A stretch of 64,000 nt of DNA, from positions 110,213 to 174,212 of the forward strand of contig JAPOQA010000014.1 of the NCBI GenBank assembly GCA_026710945.1, given 5' to 3'. The notes beneath the pieces are model-generated. The model worked only from the letters and a program-made list of their open reading frames with translations, made no database searches and was not told the origin of the DNA. The translations under genes and the position numbers were made by a program. Positions 47,590-56,049 of this stretch are shown here, one piece after another. The stretch comes from Chloroflexota bacterium. GTDB taxonomy: Bacteria > Chloroflexota > UBA11872 > VXOZ01. The number at the start of each line of letters is the position of its first letter. Position 1 is the stretch's first letter.

Positions 47590-49347
47590 TTAAAGGTTGT
47601 TGTCACTCTTGAATTTGGCAAAGTCAGTGTAAACCGATAGGAACACCGGAGCACCTGTAAATGACAACGGCGAAACTGGACCCGTAATCATGAAAGTATA
47701 CTGTGATGGTCGGATTGCCTGAGGGTCAACGAAAGATCGATAGAGGTCTAGAGCTTCTGGGTCCCCTATGGTTTCACGGAGGCGTTGCAGCTCAGTACCT
47801 GAGGTAAGACCATACCCAAAGCTGCGCACTCTGAGTTGAGAGTAAATGCCTCGGCGCAATGAATTGATCTCCTGGGTAATGAACATCCAACCAAGACCGA
47901 ATTTTCTGGTAGTTCGAACATAATCTACTAGTCGGTCAGCAAGGGAAATAGATTCGTCGTCTTCAGGGCTCTCCGCCGCGAAGCGTTGAGCTTCGTCGAA
48001 GACAACCATTGTATTGAGAGTGCGGTTTTCTTTAAAGCGACTTTCTGCAACTCTTGCGATAGAACCGCAAATCTCACGTAGTAAACGTGCCTTAATGCGA
48101 GTTGTCTCTAGGATAGCGGCAGGTGAATCGGAATCGGCAACTCCTGAAACATCCTTGCTAGATACGTCAACTATTATCACCGGACGTGTCTGCACATCAG
48201 TATTCAACAGACCGTGTAGCACAGATTCCATGGATTCTCGGTTTCCACCACTGAGATTCTTGCTTGAAAACAGTGAGTGGAGTGGCTCAAATTGATCCCG
48301 AGCCATCCGAAAGACCTGTTCGTTGTCCAAAATTGAATGAATCTGTGCCGATAGCTTCTTTCTGTGTTGTATTGTTGCATAAATTCGCTCAATAGCTGAG
48401 TCGTCGCCTGCAAGAACTTCCAATACACTCCGCAAGAGCGACGCAGCATCTTTCTCTGGCCAGTTTTCTTGACTTTGAACGACACGTGTAAGTTCGGCTA
48501 CCGCCGATTCAGATGGATCTTTGCTACGAATTGATAGGAGGTCTTTGAAGAAGCGAGTGCTTTCCAATAGCTCAATAAACAGGGGTGCGTTTTTTCGAAG
48601 GCGCAGGTCTTGAGAAACAGACAGCACTTTGACCTCTCTCCCCATCTCCTTCGAGCATCTCTGAAGTGAGAAAGGAAGGCCTGCCTCGCTCGCGAATTGT
48701 CCTTGTGGATCAATGATGAGTATTCCGAGATCAGTGTGGCGTGCATATGCAGCGAGCAAGTATGCAGCGAAACCTGACTTACCACTCCCAGTCATTCCAA
48801 AGATGCCAATATGATATGCTTCGCCAGCACCACCAGTCGCCGCGGAACCAAAGTGGCGGAGAGTCAAAGGTAGCCTAACATCCTCCATGCCGTAAGCCAT
48901 CCCCAACCGTATGATGTTGCTCTCGTGGCGTCGAAGAAGATTAGACAAGAATTGGTCCGTAATTTTTCGCACTCGGGCACCCGTTGTCGGGGACATAGCA
49001 AGGGCTCCGCCACTTTCCTTGGCAGGACTTCCACATGCAGGATTCTCATGGTCTGCGATATAGACAGCTTGCACGGCCACATCAGCCGTTCGAACATCAC
49101 CAACCGCGCTAAGATGCGGAAGACTGCCATGATGCTTGAGAACTCCTCGCATGTTTGGATCCTCATGCCATCGATTTGATGTCTTAATCTCCATGACAGT
49201 ACCTAGAGCGATTAAGTAGCTGTTGTCTAGCTGATGAATCAGGGAGACAAGCTGGCCGCGCAGCGGAAAGTCGGCAGCATCTTCCATGATGTCAACGGTC
49301 ACTCTTGCCGTTGTACTGGGAGAACCCACCAATCCTATCTCATCCAT
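47590..49347 (-). CDS. HerA-like DNA-translocating ATPase
   Basis: 585 residues. N-terminal HAS-barrel-like beta region (to about residue 150), then a FtsK/HerA ATPase: Walker A GIFGMTGSGKS (Lys190), ILIIDPQGQFASEAG, Walker B MVVFDEAQRFA, and FGLGWMFITQEINSLRRG sensor with an Arg-rich C-terminal part. HerA forms hexameric rings that pump DNA into NurA. The gene starts 2 bases after a NurA-domain gene, its standard partner. Here the pair is preceded by a DUF4338 gene and lies among defence genes, so a defence role is more likely than archaeal-style end resection. Confidence 0.88.
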   Translation of the reverse strand: MDEIGLVGSPSTTARVTVDIMEDAADFPLRGQLVSLIHQLDNSYLIALGTVMEIKTSNRWHEDPNMRGVLKHHGSLPHLSAVGDVRTADVAVQAVYIADHENPACGSPAKESGGALAMSPTTGARVRKITDQFLSNLLRRHESNIIRLGMAYGMEDVRLPLTLRHFGSAATGGAGEAYHIGIFGMTGSGKSGFAAYLLAAYARHTDLGILIIDPQGQFASEAGLPFSLQRCSKEMGREVKVLSVSQDLRLRKNAPLFIELLESTRFFKDLLSIRSKDPSESAVAELTRVVQSQENWPEKDAASLLRSVLEVLAGDDSAIERIYATIQHRKKLSAQIHSILDNEQVFRMARDQFEPLHSLFSSKNLSGGNRESMESVLHGLLNTDVQTRPVIIVDVSSKDVSGVADSDSPAAILETTRIKARLLREICGSIARVAESRFKENRTLNTMVVFDEAQRFAAESPEDDESISLADRLVDYVRTTRKFGLGWMFITQEINSLRRGIYSQLRVRSFGYGLTSGTELQRLRETIGDPEALDLYRSFVDPQAIRPSQYTFMITGPVSPLSFTGAPVFLSVYTDFAKFKSDNNL

Positions 49348-49349
49348 AG

Positions 49350-50465
49350 TCAGACCCCCTCGGTACGATATGAGCGAATCAGGACCTCTGAGAGCTCAGG
49401 TCTGCCCATACCGCTTAGACCAAGTTGTACGGCGGTCTGGAGCGCACTTAGACCCAGGCCTACGGACTTAGCCATTACGTCCGAAAGATATTGTGGGTAC
49501 GGCTCTCTGACGAATGGCCCAGTGATCTGACTGCTAAGTGTTGAGCAGAGAATGTCTAAATCGGGCTCTTGCACTACAGGCTTAATCTCCAGGCGAAATG
49601 CAGGAGACAGCCGGTCTGGCTTAAAGTATGTAAACATAAGTCTTCGTTCTTTAAGCGGTAGGATTGCGTCTGTGAAAGACTGCTCTAAGTCCTCATCTGC
49701 GGAAGATCCAGCGTTGAAGTGTAAGGTCTGCCAGGGGTGTTTTGGAACTTGCTGGGGAACTAGCAACTCTCCAGGCTCCAGGAGGAGGCCCATGAGATAC
49801 TTGTCATCTCCTGGTAACGAAATTCCCAACTGGGCTTCCAACCTGTCTGCAATCGTATTCGACGAATCGTACTTAGGCATAGCTATGATGTCAGGGTTAG
49901 AGCAGACTTCAGCTAAGCCCTTTTCAGTACCAAGACGCTTCCATACACGTCGGGCTTCACTACGAATGTCTGGTGACTCAGAGCTCAAGGCTGAATTTAG
50001 CTGAATTACAAGGGTCAAGTGTGACCCATCAAGAATCCGCAGGCTATGGGGTGCCACTTCCAATATCGCGATTTCCGATGCAACCATGACTCCTCTCGCC
50101 AAGCGTTCGGCGTCCACATTGTGCCTGGCTACATTGGTCCACCATTCGTACTGAGTGGAGTCCCAGATAGTTGTTGATCCCAGACCTTCCACACCGACCC
50201 CAACTGCTAGTGATAGGTCAATCGCAGAGGTTCGCTCTACAGCGAATCCGCCATCAATTCCAGCAATTGAACAGGGGGACATGTTCTTGAATGTGCGGAT
50301 GAGGCCAAGGTCTAGCAGTACACTTCTTAAACGATCACGAGAGTCGAGCACTGGGGCAAGTAGACTTGCGACCTCCTCGACGACTTCGCCTGCACCTGCG
50401 AGAAGATCCCTCAAAAGGTCCTCAGGCAGTCGAGCATACCCTTCACGACTTTCATTCGACAACAT
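49350..50465 (-). CDS. NurA-domain nuclease
   Basis: 371 residues. SIAGIDGGFAVER carries the first metal Asp (Asp71), RILDGSHLTL the second (Asp146), and the C-terminus has REPYPQYLSDVMAKSVG, the usual NurA closing segment but without the His that often stands there. NurA is a 5'-3' nuclease driven by HerA, whose gene follows after 2 bases. 29 bases separate it from the DUF4338 gene upstream. Confidence 0.82.
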   Translation of the reverse strand: MLSNESREGYARLPEDLLRDLLAGAGEVVEEVASLLAPVLDSRDRLRSVLLDLGLIRTFKNMSPCSIAGIDGGFAVERTSAIDLSLAVGVGVEGLGSTTIWDSTQYEWWTNVARHNVDAERLARGVMVASEIAILEVAPHSLRILDGSHLTLVIQLNSALSSESPDIRSEARRVWKRLGTEKGLAEVCSNPDIIAMPKYDSSNTIADRLEAQLGISLPGDDKYLMGLLLEPGELLVPQQVPKHPWQTLHFNAGSSADEDLEQSFTDAILPLKERRLMFTYFKPDRLSPAFRLEIKPVVQEPDLDILCSTLSSQITGPFVREPYPQYLSDVMAKSVGLGLSALQTAVQLGLSGMGRPELSEVLIRSYRTEGV

Positions 50466-50494
50466 AAGGGTGTTGACTCATTTGTCAGATGTGT

Positions 50495-51685
50495 CTATTT
50501 GTTCCAAAGAAGATAGGTCTTGGGGTCAAACTTCCGGTAAGACTTGTTCCGCCCTGCCCTTGGAAGAAGCCAACGCTCCTTGAAGTGCGAAAATAGACTC
50601 TCCATGTCACTACACGAGTAGTCCAACACATTTTCATAACCTGAAAGGAATTGCCGACTATTGGTGGCCAGTGGTGCCACAAACACCTGGCGCCTAATTC
50701 CGTGGAAGTTAAGAGAATGGGGCAGTCCCAATTTGCGAAGTGCTTTTCGCACTACCTCTCTCCTGCTGCGAAATCCAGTTCCCCAATTCTTATTCTTGGC
50801 AGTTGGGCTGCAATTGGCTTCCACGAACGAATACAGCTCGTCGTACAGACCATTTGCAAAGTGAAACTCTCCTGATCCCAAAGTGAATCCGACTGGTTCA
50901 AATACTAGGCGGCCATGAAACCGAATTCTATTGTACATAGAAGAGCGGCCCAACGCAGATGTCGTGGTAAGCATAGCAACTCTAGAGTCCCCACTTGCAC
51001 CACTAATTAGCGCGGTCTTCTGTGCATACTTACGCTCGAAAGTGCTTCGAACCTCATTGCTTGTAGCCAGCATGGCAATGAGTTTTCCACCCAAGAGATT
51101 AGAATATGGTGGAACGGCACCAAGTACGTAGGCATCCAATACGTGGCGCAAACGGATTCTTCTCTCTGACGAGTTCCATCCAATCCACTGGTCTCTTGCT
51201 GCCAAGCCAAATACTGGATCACCAATGCCAATAACTCCTATGAGCCTATTGTTATGGGAGTCGAGAACCAAGAATCTTATGCGTCGTCCGTAGCCTGAAG
51301 ACACAGGAATGCTCCAGTGAAGAGCCGCATAGCGAAAGAGCAATTCATCTTGAGTACCAGGCAATACCTCCACAAGTCGAGGAGCAATGCAATGCGGATT
51401 CACTTCAGAACCGGCGGCAATTCGCTCAATGAGCATAGGTTCTTTTGAACGTAGACCAGAAGCTCGCTCAATTCTGTGTTGTACTGCGAGGAAGTGTAGC
51501 CTCCTAAGTAACTCTTTGTCGGTATGGTCTGGAGGCTGTATTCCTGATTCTGTCAAGACAAATCCTTGATCCTTTAGAGATTGGATTACCCTCTCCCGCA
51601 GTAAGTTAACGCTTGAGTCGTCTTCCTCTGGGGATTCCTGAGGATTTTGATTGTTGTCTGCATGCTTGGGATTTATATCTGTCAT
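50495..51685 (-). CDS. DruA-like DUF4338 protein
   Basis: 396 residues. The middle has the DUF4338/DruA core: RIRFLVLDSHNNRLIGVIGIGDPVFGL split over two strands, RDQWIGW, then VPPYSNLLGGKLIAMLATSNEV and TTTSALGRSSMYNRI. DUF4338 is the DruA component of Druantia anti-phage systems, function unproven. No DruB-E homologue is present; instead NurA and HerA follow on the same strand within 30 bases. ATG at 51685; a TTG at 51697 is also possible. C-terminal half is basic, consistent with nucleic-acid binding. Motif segments are abbreviated. Confidence 0.75.
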   Translation of the reverse strand: MTDINPKHADNNQNPQESPEEDDSSVNLLRERVIQSLKDQGFVLTESGIQPPDHTDKELLRRLHFLAVQHRIERASGLRSKEPMLIERIAAGSEVNPHCIAPRLVEVLPGTQDELLFRYAALHWSIPVSSGYGRRIRFLVLDSHNNRLIGVIGIGDPVFGLAARDQWIGWNSSERRIRLRHVLDAYVLGAVPPYSNLLGGKLIAMLATSNEVRSTFERKYAQKTALISGASGDSRVAMLTTTSALGRSSMYNRIRFHGRLVFEPVGFTLGSGEFHFANGLYDELYSFVEANCSPTAKNKNWGTGFRSRREVVRKALRKLGLPHSLNFHGIRRQVFVAPLATNSRQFLSGYENVLDYSCSDMESLFSHFKERWLLPRAGRNKSYRKFDPKTYLLWNK

Positions 51686-51837
51686 CGAGAAATTCAACTC
51701 TAACAGTCAGCTCACCCTTACTTATGACCAATAGCGACCAATCGTAGATCAAGATGAATTAGCTCGTTTCCACATTAGCAACTCTCCGAGGATTGTGAAA
51801 GGCTTCGCTCCCAATTGATACCCAAGACCATCCAAAA

Positions 51838-54714
51838 TTGGATGAAGGTAGCGCCTACGTTTCGCCGCTTGTGGAGCGCATTGCGGTTATCCGAGCAGAA
51901 ATTTTTCAGCGGGCGCGTGAGTCGGATTGGGCTATAGACAAGCTGCAACTCACCGATCAGGCCATCATCCGGCGCATGGTGCTGAAGCGCTGCATCTACG
52001 GTGTAGATAAGAACCCGCTGGCCGTGGAGCTGGCCAAGGTCTCGCTCTGGCTCCATAGCTTCACCGTCGGCGCGCCGCTCTCGTTCCTGGACCACCACCT
52101 GCGTTGCGGTGACTCGCTGCTTGGCATGCGCGTGACGGAAGCCGTTGACGAACTGAATCGACTGGGCGGCTTGGCCGCATGGTCAGCTATGACAGGCGCG
52201 GAGAATGCCGCCGCGGGCATGCAGCGCATCGAGTCCCTTTCTGATGCCGACGTGGCCGAGGTGCGGGAGTCCGCGGCGCTCTTTCAGGGTGTGGAAGAGA
52301 CCACCGCCGAACTCCGCGGCCTGCTTGACATACTCTGCGGCATGCGCTGGCTGACTGCGGGCATGAAAAAGCAAGAGCGCACGCTCTTTGAGTTACCTTT
52401 GCTCGAGACCTTAGACCAAAAACCTGTCGACGCCTTCAAGCTCCTGGCGCACGGGCCGGACGCAATTGAGTCTCAAACACCGGTTGGCATCGCTCATTCC
52501 CGCGCAGACAGCAACCGTCATTTGGGCGCACTCGGGAATCCATCTTCGCCTGATGCAGCATCTTCCGGTAGCGCAGGTTCGCACGAGACGTGCGCGCAAC
52601 CTGCGTCCGAAGAGGGCAGAGAATCGGCGGACGATGCGGGCGGGCAAGCCTCCGCGCTACGCCGCCATTCCCGCGCAAGCGCCTCGCTCCGTCATTCCCG
52701 CTTGCGCGGGAATCCATCTTCCTCCGAATCCGTGGACTCGCCTGCCAGCGGGAACCCATATTCCCCGCCTAAGATGGACTCCCGTTTTCACGGGAGTGAC
52801 GACCAGAAGCCCGCCCAACCATCCTCCGGTAGCGCAGGTTTGCAACCTGCGTCCGGCGGAGGGAAAGAATCGAAAACGCGGGCCAGTGACCAACGTGCCG
52901 CAACCGAATTCGCAACCCTCTGGCGCAACGCTAGAACTATCGCCGACCGGGAGACCTTCCTGCACTGGGAGGTGGCGTTTCCGGGGGTGTGGCAAAAGTG
53001 GCAGGACGCGCAGCCGGCCGGCGGGGTCGACGCCGTGATCGGCAATCCGCCCTCGGACCGTATCAAGCTGCAGGAGGTGGAGTGGTTCGCCACCCGCGCG
53101 CCGGAACTCGCCCGCGCCCCCACCGCGGCGGCGCGCCGGGCTGAAATTGCGGCGTTGCGCAAGCAGGGCGACCCGCTGGCGGCGGACTTCGATGACGCCA
53201 AAGCCCGCGCCGACAGCCTGGGCAAACTGGTGCGGGCTTCCGGCCACTATCCCCTGCTGGGCGGAGGTAACATAAATCTCTATTCGCTCTTCGTCGAGAA
53301 CGCCTTGCGCCTGGTCAAAACCGACGGTCTGGTCGGCCTGCTCACCCCGTCCGGCATCTATGCCGATAAGACCGCGGCCAAGTTCTTTAAGTCGGTTTCC
53401 ACTCGCGGGCGTGTGGCCGGACTGTACGACTTTGAAAACAGGAAGATCTTCTTCAAGGACGTGCACGCCTCGTTCAAGTTCTGCGCCCTCATCGTTGGCG
53501 GCACGGCACGGCGGTTCGACGAGACCGCATGCGCTTTCTTCCTCCACGACACCAAGACCATCACCGATGCTGACCGCTGCTTCCCGTTGGCGCCGGAGGA
53601 CTTCGCCCGCGTCAATCCCAACACCGGCACCGCCCCGGTCTTCCGCACCCGCCGCGACGCCGACATCACCCGCGCCATCTACGCCCGCCACCCCGTCCTC
53701 GTCAACCGCTCCGACGGGGGTGAGAAGAAAACCTGGCCGGTCAAGTACGTGCGCATGTTCGACATGACCAACGACTCCCACCTCTTCCGCACCGCCACGC
53801 AGCTAGACGAAGAAGGCTTCTATCCCGTCCAAGGCAACCGCTGGCAACGCGGGAAGGAGCTCTATCTGCCTCTCTACCAAGGCCGCATGATCCATCAATT
53901 TGACCATCGCGCCAACTCAGTTCGGGTCAATCTTGAGAGCACCCACAACCCTTACCTCAGCGAAGAGGTTAGCGAATTGCAGCACGCGAACCCGAAATTC
54001 CTACCCCAATCTGAGTATTGGGTCCCCGCTCAGAATGTAGGTTCGGCACTGCCTTTGAATCGGGAGTATGTTCTAGGCATTCGTCACATTACCCGGCCTA
54101 CAGATGCGAGAACCGCAATCACCGCCATTGCGCCGTTTTCTGGCTTTGGCAACAGCATTCCAATTCTTACATTGGACGAAATAGCCATGGGTGAACCCAG
54201 GGAGTCTCGAGAAGATGGGATAGACTTCCGTGCAACCACACTGGCCTGCCTTGTGGCAAACCTGAACTCAATCTGCCTAGACTTCATTACAAGACAGAAG
54301 ATTCAGGGCGCGAACTTCAACCTGTTCATCATCGAGCAACTCCCCGTGATCGCCCCCGCCGGCTACGACCGCCAATTCGGCCAGACCACCGCCCTTGCCC
54401 TCATCCGCGACCACGTGCTACGCCTCACCTACACCGCCCACGACATGGCGCCGTTCGCCCGCGACCTCGGCTACACCGGCCCTCCCTTCATTTGGAATGA
54501 AGAAGAGCGCCGCCACCTCCGCGCCCGCCTCGACGCCTGCTACTTCCACCTCTACGGCATCTCCCGCAACGACGCCGCCTACATCCTCAGCACCTTCCCC
54601 ATCGTCCAACGCCAAGACCAAGCCACATTCGGTACCTACCGCACCCAAAACCTCATCCTCGCCTACATGAACGCCCTCACCGCCGGCGACACCAAAACCG
54701 TGGTAGATTTGTAA
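51838..54714 (+). CDS. Eco57I-type DNA methyltransferase / type IIG-like protein, 5'-truncated
   Basis: 958-residue frame opening at TTG 51838 with the upstream stop at 51796. It starts in the middle of the methyltransferase domain: DEGSAYVSPLVERIA and GVDKNPLAVELAK (SAM motif II) and RCGDSLLG (III) are present, but motif I (the CGSGxF loop) and everything before it are missing. Motif IV reads NPPS (Ser406) instead of NPP(Y/W/F). C-terminal target-recognition-like region includes INLYSLFVENALRLVK and IIEQLPVIAP. Residues about 219-345 derive from inserted palindromic repeats. Probably inactive as a methyltransferase. Confidence 0.7.
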   Translation: MDEGSAYVSPLVERIAVIRAEIFQRARESDWAIDKLQLTDQAIIRRMVLKRCIYGVDKNPLAVELAKVSLWLHSFTVGAPLSFLDHHLRCGDSLLGMRVTEAVDELNRLGGLAAWSAMTGAENAAAGMQRIESLSDADVAEVRESAALFQGVEETTAELRGLLDILCGMRWLTAGMKKQERTLFELPLLETLDQKPVDAFKLLAHGPDAIESQTPVGIAHSRADSNRHLGALGNPSSPDAASSGSAGSHETCAQPASEEGRESADDAGGQASALRRHSRASASLRHSRLRGNPSSSESVDSPASGNPYSPPKMDSRFHGSDDQKPAQPSSGSAGLQPASGGGKESKTRASDQRAATEFATLWRNARTIADRETFLHWEVAFPGVWQKWQDAQPAGGVDAVIGNPPSDRIKLQEVEWFATRAPELARAPTAAARRAEIAALRKQGDPLAADFDDAKARADSLGKLVRASGHYPLLGGGNINLYSLFVENALRLVKTDGLVGLLTPSGIYADKTAAKFFKSVSTRGRVAGLYDFENRKIFFKDVHASFKFCALIVGGTARRFDETACAFFLHDTKTITDADRCFPLAPEDFARVNPNTGTAPVFRTRRDADITRAIYARHPVLVNRSDGGEKKTWPVKYVRMFDMTNDSHLFRTATQLDEEGFYPVQGNRWQRGKELYLPLYQGRMIHQFDHRANSVRVNLESTHNPYLSEEVSELQHANPKFLPQSEYWVPAQNVGSALPLNREYVLGIRHITRPTDARTAITAIAPFSGFGNSIPILTLDEIAMGEPRESREDGIDFRATTLACLVANLNSICLDFITRQKIQGANFNLFIIEQLPVIAPAGYDRQFGQTTALALIRDHVLRLTYTAHDMAPFARDLGYTGPPFIWNEEERRHLRARLDACYFHLYGISRNDAAYILSTFPIVQRQDQATFGTYRTQNLILAYMNALTAGDTKTVVDL
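52517..52546 (+). repeat. 30-bp dispersed palindromic element, copy 1 (degenerate)
   Basis: Starts GTCATT and ends GGGAATCCATCTT, same length and ends as the copy at 52691. The left arm has decayed. Lies inside the methyltransferase frame. Confidence 0.6.
52561..52616 (+). repeat. Palindromic element type A, copy 1
   Basis: TCTTCCGGTAGCGCAGGTT and AACCTGCGTCCGAAGAGGG arms around a GC-rich loop. Shares both arms with the copy at 52822. Confidence 0.75.
52691..52720 (+). repeat. 30-bp dispersed palindromic element, copy 2
   Basis: ATTCCCGC-TTGC-GCGGGAAT perfect 8-bp hairpin followed by CCATCTT. Lies within the methyltransferase frame and does not break it. Confidence 0.8.
52771..52800 (-). 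repeat. 30-bp dispersed palindromic element, copy 3 (inverted)
   Basis: Reverse complement reads GTCACTCCCGT-GAAA-ACGGGAGTCCATCTT: same element in the opposite orientation with compensatory changes in both arms (ACTCCCGT / ACGGGAGT). Confidence 0.75.
52822..52863 (+). repeat. Palindromic element type A, copy 2
   Basis: TCCTCCGGTAGCGCAGGTT-TGC-AACCTGCGTCC, shorter loop than the copy at 52561. The GCGCAGGTT/AACCTGCG(T) arms pair. Confidence 0.75.
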
Positions 54715-54809
54715 TAGGGCTTTGAAACATCCTAAGGTTGATGGACATTAGCTATCTCTGCATCTGGATTATTAGTCGAATGTTCAGACTATTCTAGGGA
54801 GCGTGGGTA

Positions 54810-55934
54810 TTGCCATTTGAATTAGAACTCCTTGAAACTCTACTCCATGAGGAAGAAGGAGCCTCGCTTGACTTTAAGGCGGCACAGTATCCTTTTGACA
54901 AGGCTGACATCGGCCAGAAAGCAAAATTGCTCAAAGATATCTTGGCCTTTACGAATTCCTGGCGCCGAGCAACCGCCTACATACTGATTGGCGTGGAAGA
55001 GGTGAAGGGAAAGCGGAGCAGAATTCTCGGCGTAACAGAGCATCTGGACGATGCCCGTCTCCATCAGTTTGTTAATGGAAAGACCCAACGTCCTGTCGAG
55101 TTCATCTACAAGATTGTGCAAATCGAGGGCGTTGAAATTGGTGTCATTGAAATCCCCCTGCAAGATCGTCCTGTGTATTTGAAAAAGCGGTATGGCGACC
55201 TGGGTAGCAGTGACGTTTACATTAGAGATGGTAGTTCGACGAGGGTTGCCACGCCCGATGAGATTGCGAAGATGGGAAGTCAAGGTGTGTTGGAAGAGAC
55301 ACCGCAATTTTCGCTTGACTGGGCAGACCTTGATTCAAGAACTGCGCTTGAGTCGCCATGTATACTGCACTCTCTGGCACTTTTTCCGCCTCTTCCCGAC
55401 GATACATTCACACCACCGCGTTCTGCTTATCTAACCGTGGATATCGGTCGGAACCCAAGATATTCTGAGGAGGTCATCTGGTGTACATTCGAGAGGGCCT
55501 TCTTTATTGGGATTGGTGTGAAACTCTACAATAAAAGCGGAGTGCTTGGGAAAAACATAAGATTTGAAGGAGTTCTGAGCAAGTCCGGCGGGGTAGAAGT
55601 GAAAGAGGTGCTGAAGAGTATACCCATCGAAGGCATACAGACAGTGCCATTTGACTCGATGCCTCTGGTTGGCCAAAAGCCTGAGACCCACTTGGAAGAC
55701 CGTAATGATGAGTGGGAGATCGTCGTGGAATTTGGGGATATTCGGCCACGAGAAACAGTGTGGACGACTAATCCGTTTTGGTTCGGCTGTGCGCATCCTA
55801 CACTAGCAAAACTGGAAGGGCAGTTGTTTGGTGACAACTTACGCGAGCCAACACCTTGCTCGCTGGAGATCCAGTTCGAGGCAGAGCAAAGACCGATGAC
55901 AGAGGTTGACGCGGCACCCTACCTAGATCAATAG
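54810..55934 (+). CDS. Schlafen AlbA_2-domain protein
   Basis: 374 residues. The first 150 match the AlbA_2 (Schlafen core-like) domain: LLHEEEGASLDFKAAQYPF, KLLKDILAFTNSWRRATAYILIGV and IEIPLQDRPVYLKKRYG then VYIRDGSSTRVATPDEI. The rest is beta-rich and unassigned. AlbA_2 proteins bind nucleic acids; several occur in defence or toxin settings, Schlafen relatives cut tRNA. TTG start at 54810 after AGGGAGCG. It sits between the decayed methyltransferase and a CBASS operon. Segments abbreviated. Confidence 0.78.
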   Translation: MPFELELLETLLHEEEGASLDFKAAQYPFDKADIGQKAKLLKDILAFTNSWRRATAYILIGVEEVKGKRSRILGVTEHLDDARLHQFVNGKTQRPVEFIYKIVQIEGVEIGVIEIPLQDRPVYLKKRYGDLGSSDVYIRDGSSTRVATPDEIAKMGSQGVLEETPQFSLDWADLDSRTALESPCILHSLALFPPLPDDTFTPPRSAYLTVDIGRNPRYSEEVIWCTFERAFFIGIGVKLYNKSGVLGKNIRFEGVLSKSGGVEVKEVLKSIPIEGIQTVPFDSMPLVGQKPETHLEDRNDEWEIVVEFGDIRPRETVWTTNPFWFGCAHPTLAKLEGQLFGDNLREPTPCSLEIQFEAEQRPMTEVDAAPYLDQ

Positions 55935-56049
55935 AGATGCAGGGCAAACCAGGTCACGATTTGTTGATTTGGTAGGACCTATCACTGCCTATCGGGCATC
56001 GTAAGCGAATTGGCTGCTTACGTCATCGGCATTGGAGAAGAAATCCGCT

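Noticed and set aside
52657..53781. 374-codon minus-strand frame opposite the methyltransferase
   Set aside because: Caused by high GC and C-ending codons on the plus strand; sequence is Gly/Val/Arg-rich with no family signature.
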